A stretch of DNA of 38,625 bases, from contig VBDY01000127.1 of the NCBI GenBank assembly GCA_005882775.1, positions 1 through 38,625 on the forward strand, given 5' to 3'. Positions 9,112 through 19,319 of this stretch are shown here, one piece after another (within the stretch, counting starts at the first letter, position 1; each line of letters begins with the position of its first letter). This DNA is from Chloroflexota bacterium (GTDB lineage Bacteria > Chloroflexota > Dormibacteria > CF-121). Made by a program: the position numbers and the translations under genes. The notes under the pieces were generated by a model. It saw only the letters and a list, made by a program, of their open reading frames with translations, was not told the DNA's origin and made no database searches.

Positions 9112-9588
9112 TCAGGCGGGCCGGGGTGCCCTCATTTCGTCGCGCTTTTGCACGATTCGCGCCCGGAGCGCCGGCTCAGTAAGCGACAGGATCACGGCCG
9201 CGAGATGCGCCGCGTTTTTAGCGCCAGGTTCGCCGATGGCCACCGTCGCCACCGGGATGCCTGCCGGCATCTGGGCCATCGACAGCAGGGCATCGAGTCC
9301 ACCCAGCGCCCCCGCCGACATCGGCACGCCGATCACGGGCAGCGTGCTCCATGCCGCCACCACACCCGGCAGATGCGCCGCCCCACCAGCCGCCGCGACC
9401 AGCACCCGCAGGCCACGACCCTCAGCCTCGGTCGCCCATCTCCTGCAGCCCTCGGGGTCGCGGTGCGCCGAGCGGACCACGACCTCGTAGCCCACCCCAT
9501 AGCCGTCCAGGACCTCGCAGCATCCCTGGATGGTCGGCCGATCCGACTCGCTCCCCATCACGATCCCGACCACAATCGCCTCGCTCAC
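9112..9588 (-). CDS. purE: 5-(carboxyamino)imidazole ribonucleotide mutase PurE (class I-like)
   Basis: [61 protein letters not shown]. Confidence 0.93.
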   Translation of the reverse strand: MSEAIVVGIVMGSESDRPTIQGCCEVLDGYGVGYEVVVRSAHRDPEGCRRWATEAEGRGLRVLVAAAGGAAHLPGVVAAWSTLPVIGVPMSAGALGGLDALLSMAQMPAGIPVATVAIGEPGAKNAAHLAAVILSLTEPALRARIVQKRDEMRAPRPA

Positions 9589-10868
9589 GAGGCAACACTC
9601 GCGGTGATCTCGCGCTGGGCAATGTCGCGGCGATAGCTCATTCCCTCAAAGCTAACCCGCTGCGCGCTCCGGTAGACGCGGTCGCGGGCGTCCGCCAGGG
9701 TGTCACCAAGGGCGACGAGCGTCAGGACCCTTCCGCCCGCTGTCCGGTACCCGTCGGGAGCCGCAACCGTCCCGCCATGGAAAGCAAATACGTCGGGCTC
9801 CAGCCTGGACAGTCCCTCGACCGGGTGGCCGGTCTGGTAGTGGCCCGGGTACCCGCGGGAAGCGAGCACGACGCCGACGCTGACCCGGTCAGACCAGGAG
9901 AGTGATTCCGGGGAGAGATTGCCTGCGGCGGCAGCCTGGAAGGCCGGGAGGACGTCACCCGACAACCGCGGGAGTATCACCTGGGTCTCGGGGTCGCCGA
10001 ATCGCGCGTTGAACTCCAGCACCTCCACCCCGGTCGGACGCTGGATCAGACCCGCGTAGAGGCAGCCGCGGTAGGGCGTACCCCGCGCCCGCAGCTCGTC
10101 GACCACCGGCTGGAACACCGTCGCCACAGCCGCCCTGACGTCGTCATCGGTGAAGAAACCTGGGGGTGAGTAACCACCCATCCCACCGGTGTTCGGGCCG
10201 CGGTCATCGTCCAAGGCGCGTTTGTAGTCACAGGCGGGGACCATCGGTATGACCCGCTCGCCATCGACCAGGGCCAGGAGGGAGACCTCCCTTCCCTCAA
10301 CCCGCTCTTCAAGGAGGACCTGGTCGGCGGCCGCGCCAACAGCACGACTGAGCATGAAAGTGTCGATCGCTTCCAGGGTCTCCGGAATGTCATCCGGCAC
10401 GATTGACCCCTTTCCCTTGGCCAGGCCATCCGCCTTGACCACGAAGGGCCGGCCCTGCTTCTGCACGTAGGCCTTAGCCGCGGACGCCTCCGTGAAGACC
10501 GCAAACGCAGGGGTCGGAACCCCGACTTTCTGCATCAGGGTCTTGGCGAACACCTTGCTGCTCTCGATCCTGCCGGCAGCGGCGGTTGGGCCCAGGGCGA
10601 GCCGCCCGACGCTGGTGAGCCGGTCCACCACGCCGGCGGCGACTGCTCCTTCGGGGCCGACGATGGTGAGGTCTATCTCACGCTCGTGGGCAAGCCGGGC
10701 GATTCCATCGACGTCCGTGGTTGGCACTGGAACGTTGACCGCGATCGCCCCGGTCGCCGCGTTACCGGGTGCGCAGAAGACCGCCCGACTCAGAGGGCTC
10801 TGCAAAACCTTCCAGGTGAGCGCATGCTCGCGCGCCCCGGTCCCGACGATGAGTACGTTCACTCCCAC
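9585..10868 (-). CDS. purD: Phosphoribosylamine-glycine ligase
   Basis: [52 protein letters not shown]. An internal GTG at 10862 (GTGA overlap with the guaA stop) is an alternative start. Confidence 0.94.
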   Translation of the reverse strand: MGVNVLIVGTGAREHALTWKVLQSPLSRAVFCAPGNAATGAIAVNVPVPTTDVDGIARLAHEREIDLTIVGPEGAVAAGVVDRLTSVGRLALGPTAAAGRIESSKVFAKTLMQKVGVPTPAFAVFTEASAAKAYVQKQGRPFVVKADGLAKGKGSIVPDDIPETLEAIDTFMLSRAVGAAADQVLLEERVEGREVSLLALVDGERVIPMVPACDYKRALDDDRGPNTGGMGGYSPPGFFTDDDVRAAVATVFQPVVDELRARGTPYRGCLYAGLIQRPTGVEVLEFNARFGDPETQVILPRLSGDVLPAFQAAAAGNLSPESLSWSDRVSVGVVLASRGYPGHYQTGHPVEGLSRLEPDVFAFHGGTVAAPDGYRTAGGRVLTLVALGDTLADARDRVYRSAQRVSFEGMSYRRDIAQREITASVAS

Positions 10869-12547
10869 TCGATGGTCGAGGGCGGCTTCGACGAGATGTC
10901 ATAAACGACGCGATTGATTCCTGGCACCTCATTGACGATGCGGCTTGAAATCTTCGCCAGCACGTCGTAAGGCAATCGCGCCCAATCAGCGGTCATACCG
11001 TCCTCGCTCTGAACGGCGCGGATCGCCACCACATTGCCGTACGTTCGGCCATCGCCCATCACCCCGACACTCTGCAAAGGGGTTAGCACGGCAAAGGACT
11101 GCCAGAGAGACCGGTATAGGCCGGCGGCCTTGATCTCATCGATCACAATCCAGTCCGCCGCGCGTAGCGTCTCGAGCCGCTGGCGTGTGACCTCTCCGAT
11201 GATGCGTACAGCCAGGCCGGGCCCGGGAAACGGCTGTCGATAGACCATGTCGTCGGGCAAGCCCAGCTCCGTGCCGATGGCCCGGACTTCGTCCTTGAAC
11301 AGGTAGCGCAGCGGCTCGATCAGGGTGAATCGCAGGTCTGCTGGAAGCCCGCCGACGTTGTGGTGGGTCTTGATTCGCTGAGCATGGTGCGTGTCGTGGC
11401 TGGTGCTCTCGATCACATCCGGGTAGAGGGTTCCCTGCGCCAGAAACTGGACACCCGATAGCCGGGCGGCGGCTCGGTCGAAGACCTCGATGAAAGCAGC
11501 GCCCACGCGACGTCGCTTGTCCTCTGGGTCGGTGACGCCGGCCAGGGTTCTTAGAAAATCCGCCGAAGCGTCGACCGATGCGAGCGAGATCCCCAGGTGC
11601 CGGTTCATGACCTCTTCGACCCGGCGTCCCTCGTCGCGGCGGAGCAGCCCATGATCGACGAAAAGGCAGGTCAGCTGGCCGGGCACGGCGCGATGCACGA
11701 GGGTGGCGCAGACGGCTGAGTCGACGCCGCCGGAAAGCGCGCACAAAACCTTGCCGGTGCCGACCTGCTCCCGGATCCGCAGGACAGCCTCCTCGATAAA
11801 AGCAGCCGGCTTCCACAATCCGCGACAGCCGGCTACCTGGTAGAGGAAGTTCGACAGGATCTCGCGGCCCTGAGGCGTATGCATCACCTCTGGGTGGAAC
11901 TGGATGCCGAAGCGGCCGTGGTCGTCACCGATGGCGGCGATTGCCGAGTTCGCAGAGTGCGCGATCGGGCGAAACCCGGGTGGAGCTTTCAGGATCGTGT
12001 CTCCGTGGCTCATCCAGACCGCCAGCTCGGGCGGGAGGTCCTCGAAGAGCCTGCCGGCATCGTCGACCTGGAGGCGGGCCGGTCCATATTCCCTACGCGC
12101 ACTTCCCGCGACCTGCCCACCGAGCTGGTGGGCGAGCAGCTGCATCCCGTAGCAGATGCCCAGCACCGGAACTCCCGAGGTCAAGGCCGCGGGGTCGCAG
12201 AGGGGCGCCTCCGGCTCGTAGACGCTTGCCGGCCCGCCCGAAAGGATGAGTGCCTTGGGAGCGCGGCCTCGAAGGGTCTCCCAGGCTGTGGTCCCGGGAA
12301 TGAGCTCGCAATAGACGCCTGACTCGCGCACGCGCCGAGCGATCAGCTGACTGTACTGGGAGCCGAAATCGAGGACCAGGACCAGTTCCTGCGTCGGCGG
12401 CGCCTGAGTCAGGGCGGGGCTCTGGCCTGCGGTTATTTGCCCATCCCCACGTGCTGGGCCTGCTGGAAAAGCTTGCCCTCGCTCTGGATGGAGGGCGCAA
12501 TCACCAGTTCGGTCTCCTGAAAAGCTCGCAGGTCGGGTGCCCCGCAC
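10859..12547 (-). CDS. guaA: GMP synthase (glutamine-hydrolysing); true N-terminus uncertain (expected around 12412-12436)
   Basis: [63 protein letters not shown]-terminal [12 protein letters not shown]. The only ATG/GTG/TTG in frame upstream of the conserved N-terminus is GTG at 12547, inside guaB3. Confidence 0.92.
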   Translation of the reverse strand: MRGTRPASFSGDRTGDCALHPERGQAFPAGPARGDGQITAGQSPALTQAPPTQELVLVLDFGSQYSQLIARRVRESGVYCELIPGTTAWETLRGRAPKALILSGGPASVYEPEAPLCDPAALTSGVPVLGICYGMQLLAHQLGGQVAGSARREYGPARLQVDDAGRLFEDLPPELAVWMSHGDTILKAPPGFRPIAHSANSAIAAIGDDHGRFGIQFHPEVMHTPQGREILSNFLYQVAGCRGLWKPAAFIEEAVLRIREQVGTGKVLCALSGGVDSAVCATLVHRAVPGQLTCLFVDHGLLRRDEGRRVEEVMNRHLGISLASVDASADFLRTLAGVTDPEDKRRRVGAAFIEVFDRAAARLSGVQFLAQGTLYPDVIESTSHDTHHAQRIKTHHNVGGLPADLRFTLIEPLRYLFKDEVRAIGTELGLPDDMVYRQPFPGPGLAVRIIGEVTRQRLETLRAADWIVIDEIKAAGLYRSLWQSFAVLTPLQSVGVMGDGRTYGNVVAIRAVQSEDGMTADWARLPYDVLAKISSRIVNEVPGINRVVYDISSKPPSTIEWE

Positions 12548-13638
12548 ACCCCCATCGCGGAGCGGAGAGCGCCGGCAAGGTTCTGTGTACCGTCGTCCAC
12601 TCGAGCCGGACCCAGGATGACCTCACGAAGCGAGCCCCGCTGGCCAACCTTGATCCGCGTTCCACGGGGCAGATTCGGATCCGGCGTAGCCATACCCCAA
12701 TGATTTCCATGCCCAGCCGCCTCTTTGGTGCCCGCCAGGATGGAGCCGATCATCACCGCATCCGCGCCCGATGCAAATGCTTTGGTCACGTCGCCGCCCA
12801 CCCGCATGCCGCCATCTGTGATCACCTGCACCCGCCGCCCAGTTTCCCGAAGGTGCGTTTCGCGCGCCGCCGCCACGTCGCTGGTGGCGGTCACCTGCGG
12901 GACGCCGACGCCCAGCACACCTCGAGTGGTGCACGCGGCCCCGGGCCCAACCCCGACCAGGATGCCGGCGATGCCAGTCCGCATCAATTCGAGCGCCGTC
13001 TGGTACTCGACGCAGTTTCCGGCGATGATTGGGATGTCGACACTAGCGCAGAGCGCATCGAAAGAGAGTTGCTCGTAAGAGCGCGAGACGTGTCGGGCGG
13101 TCAGGACCGTTCCCTGCACCACCAGGCAGCCCGCTCCCGCCTCCTGCACGAGACGAGCCCGGCGGCCGGCATGGGCAGGAACAGTTGAGACACCGACCGG
13201 GACACCCGCGCGCCTGACGGCGGCAATCCTCTCGCTGATCAGGTGCTCGCGAACAGGTGCCTGGTACACCCGCTGGAGTAACGCATTGATCGTCTCGCGC
13301 GGGGCTTCCGCGACCTCCAGCAAAACCCCGGTTGGATCCTCGTATCGCGTCTGCAATCCGTCCAGGTTGAGTACGGCAAGGCCGCCCAGCCGGCCCATCT
13401 CGATCGCGAACGCAACATCCACGACGCCATCCATGGCGGCGGCAAAGATGGGAATAGCAAGCCGCAGCGGCCCGAAGCTGACACTGATATCGACCTCCAG
13501 GGGGTTGATCGTGATCCCCCCGGGAACCAGGGCGACATCGTCGAAACCATAGGCTCGCCGGGCTTTCTTGAAGCGGCCTAGCTCGACCGAAGCCTGCGTC
13601 TCAGCCTCGATCGGGGCCACCGGCGCACGCACACCCAT
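12433..13638 (-). CDS. guaB3: IMP dehydrogenase family protein, GuaB3 type
   Basis: [81 protein letters not shown]. Confidence 0.88.
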   Translation of the reverse strand: MGVRAPVAPIEAETQASVELGRFKKARRAYGFDDVALVPGGITINPLEVDISVSFGPLRLAIPIFAAAMDGVVDVAFAIEMGRLGGLAVLNLDGLQTRYEDPTGVLLEVAEAPRETINALLQRVYQAPVREHLISERIAAVRRAGVPVGVSTVPAHAGRRARLVQEAGAGCLVVQGTVLTARHVSRSYEQLSFDALCASVDIPIIAGNCVEYQTALELMRTGIAGILVGVGPGAACTTRGVLGVGVPQVTATSDVAAARETHLRETGRRVQVITDGGMRVGGDVTKAFASGADAVMIGSILAGTKEAAGHGNHWGMATPDPNLPRGTRIKVGQRGSLREVILGPARVDDGTQNLAGALRSAMGVCGAPDLRAFQETELVIAPSIQSEGKLFQQAQHVGMGK

Positions 13639-13730
13639 CTGCTACGAAGCCGAGCTCACGAGTGGTTCAGCGGGTATGCGTGTACCTCGTAACGTGTGGT
13701 TTCCCGGCATTATAGCCGAACATCCAAAGC

Positions 13731-14207
13731 ATGACCACAGAATTTCCGGCCGCGGTCCGACGGGTCGAGGCGGCACTGACGGCAGCCGGGCTCGAGCCGC
13801 GCGTCCTCGAGTTTCCGGCGTCCACGCGCACGGCGGTGGAGGCTGCCGTCGCCGTGGGAACGACCGTCGGCCAGATCGTCAAGTCGCTCCTATTCCTTAG
13901 CGCGGGGCGTCCGGTGCTGGCACTTGTCTCCGGCTCAAATCGACTCGACCTGGAACGGCTAGCTGTCCTGGCAGGGCTCCCTGTCACAAAGGCCGACGCC
14001 AACGCCGTGCGGGAGGCGACCGGTTACTCAATAGGAGGCGTGCCGCCGCTCGGGTTCCCCCAACCCGTCCCCTGTTTCGTCGACCGAGACCTGCTCACCT
14101 ATCCCATCGTTTGGGCGGCAGCCGGGACGCCACACCACGTCTTCGAGATCACGCCCGCCGACCTGGTCAGAGTGACCGCCGCCACCGTGGCGGACCTCAA
14201 AGCCTAG
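13731..14207 (+). CDS. YbaK/EbsC (prolyl-tRNA editing / aminoacyl-tRNA deacylase-like) family protein
   Basis: TVGQIVKSLLFLSAGRPVLALVSGSNRLD and GYSIGGVPPLGF motifs of the YbaK fold. Confidence 0.87.
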   Translation: MTTEFPAAVRRVEAALTAAGLEPRVLEFPASTRTAVEAAVAVGTTVGQIVKSLLFLSAGRPVLALVSGSNRLDLERLAVLAGLPVTKADANAVREATGYSIGGVPPLGFPQPVPCFVDRDLLTYPIVWAAAGTPHHVFEITPADLVRVTAATVADLKA

Positions 14208-15499
14208 GGGTAGATGCCCCGAAGTGTCGTCGCCTGGGCGACCTTGTCGATGGCGAGCACGTAGGCGGCCGTGCGCATATTTATCTTCTTCTCAAGGTGC
14301 ACTCGGAGCACGTTGTCGAAGGCGCGCATCATGATCCGCTCCAGGCGCTCGTTGATGTCGTGCTCGTCCCAGAAGAACTCCTGCAGGTCCTGGACCCACT
14401 CGAAGTACGAGACCGTGACACCGCCCGCGTTGGCGAGGATATCCGGGATGACGAATTGCCCGTTATCGAACAGAATGTCATCGGCCTCGGGTGAGGTCGG
14501 GCCATTCGCCCCTTCGCAAATGACCCTGGCCTTGATCCGGCGGACATTCCCTGCATGGATCTGGTTCTCGAGCGCGGCAGGCACCAGCACGGTCACCGGG
14601 AGCTCCAGCAGCTCCTCGTTGCTGATGAACTCGCAGACCTTCTGACGAAGCCGTCCGTTCAACTCTTTCTCGCGAACTACTTCATCGAGCTCGATCCCGC
14701 CCTCGTTGTAGCAGGCACCGTTGGAGTCACTGACGGCGATCACCTTGCACCCTTTCTGGGCGAGCAGCTTGGCGGTGGTGTATCCCACGTTGCCCACGCC
14801 TTGCACCGCGACCGTCGCGTCCTCCGGCCGGATGCCCAGATGCTTGAGGGCGGCCATCGTGGTCAGCATGCAGCCGCGGCCGGTGGCCTCGGGGCGGCCC
14901 TCGGAACCGCCTATGCCAAGCGGCTTTCCAGTCACGACCGCCGGCACCGAATGGCCGGCGTGCATGCTGATGGTGTCCATCATCCAGGCCATGATCTGGG
15001 CGTTGGTGTTGACGTCGGGGGCCGGGATGTCGCGGTCGGGCCCGATCACGATACTGATCTCGCTCGTATAGCGGCGGGTGAGGTTCTCGAGCTCGTTTCG
15101 GCTGAGCTTCTTCGGATCGACGATCACCCCTCCCTTGGCGCCGCCGTACGGAATTCCCACCACGGCGCATTTCCAGGTCATCCACATGGCAAGTGCCTTG
15201 ATCTCTGCCAGGCTGACGTCCGGGTGGTACCGAATACCACCCTTGGCGGGACCGCGGTCTATGTTGTGATGGACCCGGAAACCGCTGAACATCTGGACGG
15301 TGTGATCGTCCATCAGGACCGGGAAGGTGACGATCAGCTCACGCTTGCACTCTCGAAGGACTCGCGCCATGTTTGGATCGAGGCCCAACGCCTGGGCGGC
15401 GATGTCGAACTGCTGCTGGGCGATCTTCCACGGGTCCGCACGAGCGAACTCAGGTTCTGCAAACCCCTGGCGCAGCGGCGCCTCCACCTTCTGAGCCAT
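14204..15499 (-). CDS. gdhA: Glu/Leu/Phe/Val dehydrogenase (glutamate dehydrogenase-like)
   Basis: FRVHHNIDRGPAKGGIRYHPDV, PYGGAKGGVIVDPK, CEGANGPTSPEADDIL; start refined to ATG 15499 preceded by AGGAGGAAAC. Confidence 0.93.
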   Translation of the reverse strand: MAQKVEAPLRQGFAEPEFARADPWKIAQQQFDIAAQALGLDPNMARVLRECKRELIVTFPVLMDDHTVQMFSGFRVHHNIDRGPAKGGIRYHPDVSLAEIKALAMWMTWKCAVVGIPYGGAKGGVIVDPKKLSRNELENLTRRYTSEISIVIGPDRDIPAPDVNTNAQIMAWMMDTISMHAGHSVPAVVTGKPLGIGGSEGRPEATGRGCMLTTMAALKHLGIRPEDATVAVQGVGNVGYTTAKLLAQKGCKVIAVSDSNGACYNEGGIELDEVVREKELNGRLRQKVCEFISNEELLELPVTVLVPAALENQIHAGNVRRIKARVICEGANGPTSPEADDILFDNGQFVIPDILANAGGVTVSYFEWVQDLQEFFWDEHDINERLERIMMRAFDNVLRVHLEKKINMRTAAYVLAIDKVAQATTLRGIYP

Positions 15500-15533
15500 G
15501 TTTCCTCCTACCCGATAGCCGCAGGTTGGCTCC

Positions 15534-16292
15534 GTGCGATCGGCATTGATTAGACTACACGGCACGGTGCCGCCGCGCGTATCCCTGCTGGCGAGCGTTT
15601 CGCTCGCCACCTTTTTGGTTGCGCTCCTGGCCGCGACACAGTTCCGGAGCCAGCCCCTTCCCCCATCGAATCGCTTCGCCCGGAACCAGGCGCTGACCCA
15701 GAGCGTCAACGAACTGGAGGCGCAGAACCGTCGACTCAAGTCCCAGGTCCAGTCGCTTCAGGCCAGCGTGAAGACGCTTGAAGACGACAGCGCCCAGCGG
15801 TCCAGCAGTGCGCAACAGGCCAATGCTCTGCTGGACACCCAGAAGACGGTGGTAGGTCTGCTCGGGCTACACGGCCCTGGGATCACCATCACGCTCCACG
15901 ACGGAAACGACCCAAACGACCCGTCCGACCATTCCCTGGGTTGGGTGGTCCATTACCAGGACCTGCAGGACATCGTGAACCTGCTCTGGGCCAGCGGGGC
16001 CGAGGCGATCTCGGTCAATCAGCAGCGGGTGGTCCCCACCACATCCTTCTTCTATGCAGGAGTCAACGTCCTGGTAAACAATGCGACCCGCTTGAGCGGG
16101 CCGTACACCATCACCGCCCTGGGTGACCCACCTTCGCTCGAGTCCGGGGTCAAGGACCCGGACCAGCTCTCCGAGCTGAAGAGCCGAAGCCGGATCTACG
16201 GACTTGGCCTTTCCTGGCAGCGGAGCAATTCTTTGCGAGTTCCAGGCTACGACGCCAGCTTTGTTCTCCGGTATGCGCAGCCTGCCGGCTGA
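15534..16292 (+). CDS. DUF881 family protein, copy 1 (start may be the GTG near 15567)
   Basis: N-terminal TM, coiled coil NELEAQNRRLKSQVQSLQASVKTLEDD, then GPGITITLHDG...YQDLQDIVNLLWASGAEAISVNQQRVVPTT typical of DUF881. Confidence 0.8.
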   Translation: MRSALIRLHGTVPPRVSLLASVSLATFLVALLAATQFRSQPLPPSNRFARNQALTQSVNELEAQNRRLKSQVQSLQASVKTLEDDSAQRSSSAQQANALLDTQKTVVGLLGLHGPGITITLHDGNDPNDPSDHSLGWVVHYQDLQDIVNLLWASGAEAISVNQQRVVPTTSFFYAGVNVLVNNATRLSGPYTITALGDPPSLESGVKDPDQLSELKSRSRIYGLGLSWQRSNSLRVPGYDASFVLRYAQPAG

Positions 16293-16956
16293 GCGCACCG
16301 CCCGAGCCCAGAGGCTGATCGTGGTCAGCCTGATTGCACTGCTGCTTGGCTTTTTGCTGGTGGTGCAGCTGCGATCGCAGGCCCTGGTCGCTCAGAACCT
16401 TGCCTCGCAGGACAACACCAGCGTGGCCCTCCTGATCAACGACCTGAATCGGGCGAACACCCAGCTCCTGGAGCAAAGCGTGACCCTGGAGCAACGTGAG
16501 GCCGCGCTTCGACAGGCCCTGGCGACCGGCGGCGCGGATGCCAAAGCCATCGAGAAGGAGCTCACCGTGTTCAAGGCCGTGGCTGGGGAACTGCCGGTCC
16601 ACGGATCGGGCCTGGAGATCCGCATCGAAGGGCCGGTCCAGGACTTCGAGGTCCAGGACGCGCTGAACAACCTGCGCAACGCAGGCGGAGAGGCCTTCGC
16701 CTTGAACGGCTATCGGATTGTGAGCGGCACACCGATCATGAGCCGCGGCGACCGGCTGATGGTGGCCGGCCATGTGGTCGCGGCGCCCTACGTCCTCCAG
16801 GCCATAGGCGACCCTGAGCAGCTTCAGATGGCGGCAGACCTATCGACCAGCAGCCTTCAGACCCGGGTCCAGGTCAGCGTGGTGCGCAAGACAGACCTCG
16901 CCATCACCTCCGTCCTCGAACCACGACCCCTCGTATACGCTCAGCTGGGCTCCTAA
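16274..16956 (+). CDS. DUF881 family protein, copy 2
   Basis: TM RLIVVSLIALLLGFLLVVQL, coiled coil, GSGLEIRIEGPVQDFEVQDALNNLRNAGGEAFALNGYRIV; start overlaps the end of copy 1. Confidence 0.8.
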
Positions 16957-16968
16957 TATGGGAAGCCC

Positions 16969-18045
16969 ATGAGCCGGACCGTCGAATTGCGGAGCGACAC
17001 CTTCACCCTGCCCACCGAGTCCATGCGGCGCGCCATGGCCACCGCCGAGGTCGGGGATGATGTCTGGGACGAGGACCCGACGGTCCACCAGCTGCAGGAG
17101 CGGGCGGCCGATATGGTCGGGATGGAGGCGTCCTTGTTCGTCCCCAGCGGAACCATGGGGAACCTGTGCGCCGTTCTCGGCCATACCCGGCCCGGCGACG
17201 AGGTGCTCCTCGACGTCGAAAGCCACATCTTCACCTCGGAAGTTGGCGGCGCGGCCGTGGTCGGCGGGGTGCAGTTCCACCCGCTCGAGGCGCCCGACGG
17301 GCGGCTCACCCCGAGCCAGGTTGCAGCGGCGGTCCGGGAGCCCGACATCCACCATCCACCAACCGCGCTTCTCTGCCTGGAAAACACGCACAACCGCAAT
17401 GGCGGCGTCTGCCTGTCACCCCAGCAGACACACGGGCTGGCTGAGGTCGCCCACCGGGCCGGCTTTCCTGTTCACCTGGACGGGGCCCGCGTGTTCAACG
17501 CCGCCGTCGCCCTCGGCGTCGACGTCCGGGAGCTCACCGGGCCGGTCGACTCGGTCATGTTCTGCCTTTCCAAGGGACTGAGCGCGCCGGTCGGATCCAT
17601 GGTTGCTGGCAAGCGAGACTTCATCGAACGCGCCCGGAGGGCGCGAAAGATGCTCGGAGGCGGTATGCGGCAGGCCGGGGTGCTGGCCGCAGCCGGCCTC
17701 TGCTCGCTCAACGAGATGGTGGCGCGCCTGGCCGAGGACCATGCCAACGCCCGCCGGCTTGCACTTGGCCTGGACGGGGCGCCGGGACTGCACATCGACC
17801 TGGAGCGGGTGGAGACCAACATGGTCTTCGCCGACCTCCAGTCGCCGCTTGACGCCAGCCAGTTCGAACGGCTCTGCGGCGAAGAGGGCGTCCGGGTCGA
17901 CCACGCCACGCCGGCGCGCGTGCGCCTGGTGACCCATCGAGGGGTGACCGCGGACGACATCGAGTACGCGATAGCGGCCATCCGGCGGGTCCTCCAGAAC
18001 CAGGCGAGCAGCGAGCTCCGGCCAACCGGCACATATAGAAGGTAG
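16969..18045 (+). CDS. ltaE: Low-specificity L-threonine aldolase / beta-eliminating lyase family
   Basis: ELRSDTFTLPTESMRRAMATAEVGDDVWDEDPTVHQLQ, CLENTHNRNGG, HLDGARVFNAAVALG, FCLSKGLSAPVGSM (PLP Lys). Confidence 0.92.
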   Translation: MSRTVELRSDTFTLPTESMRRAMATAEVGDDVWDEDPTVHQLQERAADMVGMEASLFVPSGTMGNLCAVLGHTRPGDEVLLDVESHIFTSEVGGAAVVGGVQFHPLEAPDGRLTPSQVAAAVREPDIHHPPTALLCLENTHNRNGGVCLSPQQTHGLAEVAHRAGFPVHLDGARVFNAAVALGVDVRELTGPVDSVMFCLSKGLSAPVGSMVAGKRDFIERARRARKMLGGGMRQAGVLAAAGLCSLNEMVARLAEDHANARRLALGLDGAPGLHIDLERVETNMVFADLQSPLDASQFERLCGEEGVRVDHATPARVRLVTHRGVTADDIEYAIAAIRRVLQNQASSELRPTGTYRR

Positions 18046-18360
18046 ACGCCACCGCGAACGTCGGGCCCCGGGACGCAACTCCCAGAAGGCGGTTGATCCT
18101 TTGAGGTGGTGTCCCAGTCGCCGTGACGGACCGATGGAACCTTAAGAACCGTGTAACAACGCGGCCGTAACGGGACTTGAAAGAGTGTCGCAACAGCAGC
18201 GCGACGGACTCGTCACGATGCTGGACCCCTCTTGGGCCGCCGCGGACTTTGCCATAGGCTGGCGTTGAACTTGCGCAGGAGTTATCGGATCCCGCCTGTT
18301 TTGCTATTGGTCGGGCTGCTCAGCAGCCGCGACGCGGACCGCTGCCAACAGGGAGGAGTG

Positions 18361-18861
18361 ATGCGAGAAAACGGACGCCCCAAGCGTAAAGGCGGTCAGG
18401 CTCTGGCTGAGATGGCCGTCATGGTGCCTTTTCTCGTGATCGGCATGATGGGCTTCCTCGACCTGGGCCGCGCCTTCTACTACCAGATCTCGCTGACGAA
18501 CGCGGTCCGGGAGGCGACCCGCTACGGGATCCAGAACGCTTACTTCGGACTTGCGCCGGCCTGTGTGATCCCGACCAACCTGGGACCGAGCTGCCCGGTG
18601 CCTCCCGATGACGCCATCTGCGCACACGTCGTGCAGGAGCTGGCCGGAAGCGGCTTCAACGTAACCTGCCCCGGCGACGTCACGATCTTGCCCGACCAGC
18701 AGGGCCGGTTCACGAACTACACCGGGGCCCCTCAGCAGACCCAGTATCAGCTGACGGTAGCCGGCACATACAAGTTCCACTTCATCACCCCCATCATCAG
18801 CAACCTGATCGGTGATCCCCTGACGCTGCGGTCGAGCGCCGAGATGAGGACGGATTACTGA
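18361..18861 (+). CDS. TadE-like pilus/secretion-associated protein, copy 1
   Basis: KRKGGQALAEMAVMVPFLVIGMMGFLDLGRAFYYQISLTNAVREATRYG; start refined to the ATG after GGGAGGAGTG. Confidence 0.88.
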   Translation: MRENGRPKRKGGQALAEMAVMVPFLVIGMMGFLDLGRAFYYQISLTNAVREATRYGIQNAYFGLAPACVIPTNLGPSCPVPPDDAICAHVVQELAGSGFNVTCPGDVTILPDQQGRFTNYTGAPQQTQYQLTVAGTYKFHFITPIISNLIGDPLTLRSSAEMRTDY

Positions 18862-19316
18862 TGAAGCGCAGAAACCGCGCGCAGTCGATGGTCGAGTTTG
18901 CGGTGCTGGCACCCATCTTCTTCATGCTCCTGCTGGGCACGATCGACCTGGGCCGCGCCATATACATCTACAACACCATCTCGGATGCCGCGCGCGAAGG
19001 CGCCCGGGCAGCTGTCCCATTCGACAACCCGTTGCCGAGCAATACCACCCTGGTGAACGCCGTGCAGAGCAAGCTCGGTGGCGGCTTCACCCTCGCCGTC
19101 GATCCATGCATCACGCAGGGAGGCACCTGCCCCGGGACACCGCTGACACCAAACACCGGCTACATCTGGTACAGCTCCAACGTCGGTCAGCTGGGACATC
19201 ACGGCGTCACGGTGAAGGTGACCTTCCTCTTCCAACCCTGGGTCCCGGTGATCCGGGACGCCAGCGGGAACGGGGTCACGATCTCCGCGCAATCAACCAT
19301 GGTGACGGAGTACTGA
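18861..19316 (+). CDS. TadE-like protein, copy 2
   Basis: RNRAQSMVEFAVLAPIFFMLLLGTIDLGRAIYIYNTISDAAREGARAAVP. Confidence 0.88.
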   Translation: MKRRNRAQSMVEFAVLAPIFFMLLLGTIDLGRAIYIYNTISDAAREGARAAVPFDNPLPSNTTLVNAVQSKLGGGFTLAVDPCITQGGTCPGTPLTPNTGYIWYSSNVGQLGHHGVTVKVTFLFQPWVPVIRDASGNGVTISAQSTMVTEY

Positions 19317-19319
19317 TCG

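Noticed and set aside
14555-15553. 332-aa plus-strand ORF antisense to gdhA
   Set aside because: Composition typical of a GC-rich shadow ORF; the opposite strand encodes an unmistakable glutamate dehydrogenase.
18060-18230. Possible c-di-GMP (GEMM) riboswitch upstream of tadE (fragments such as GGGACGCAAC and GAAAGAGTG)
   Set aside because: The fragments are not in the order or spacing of the GEMM consensus as I recall it; left only as an unannotated gap to scan.
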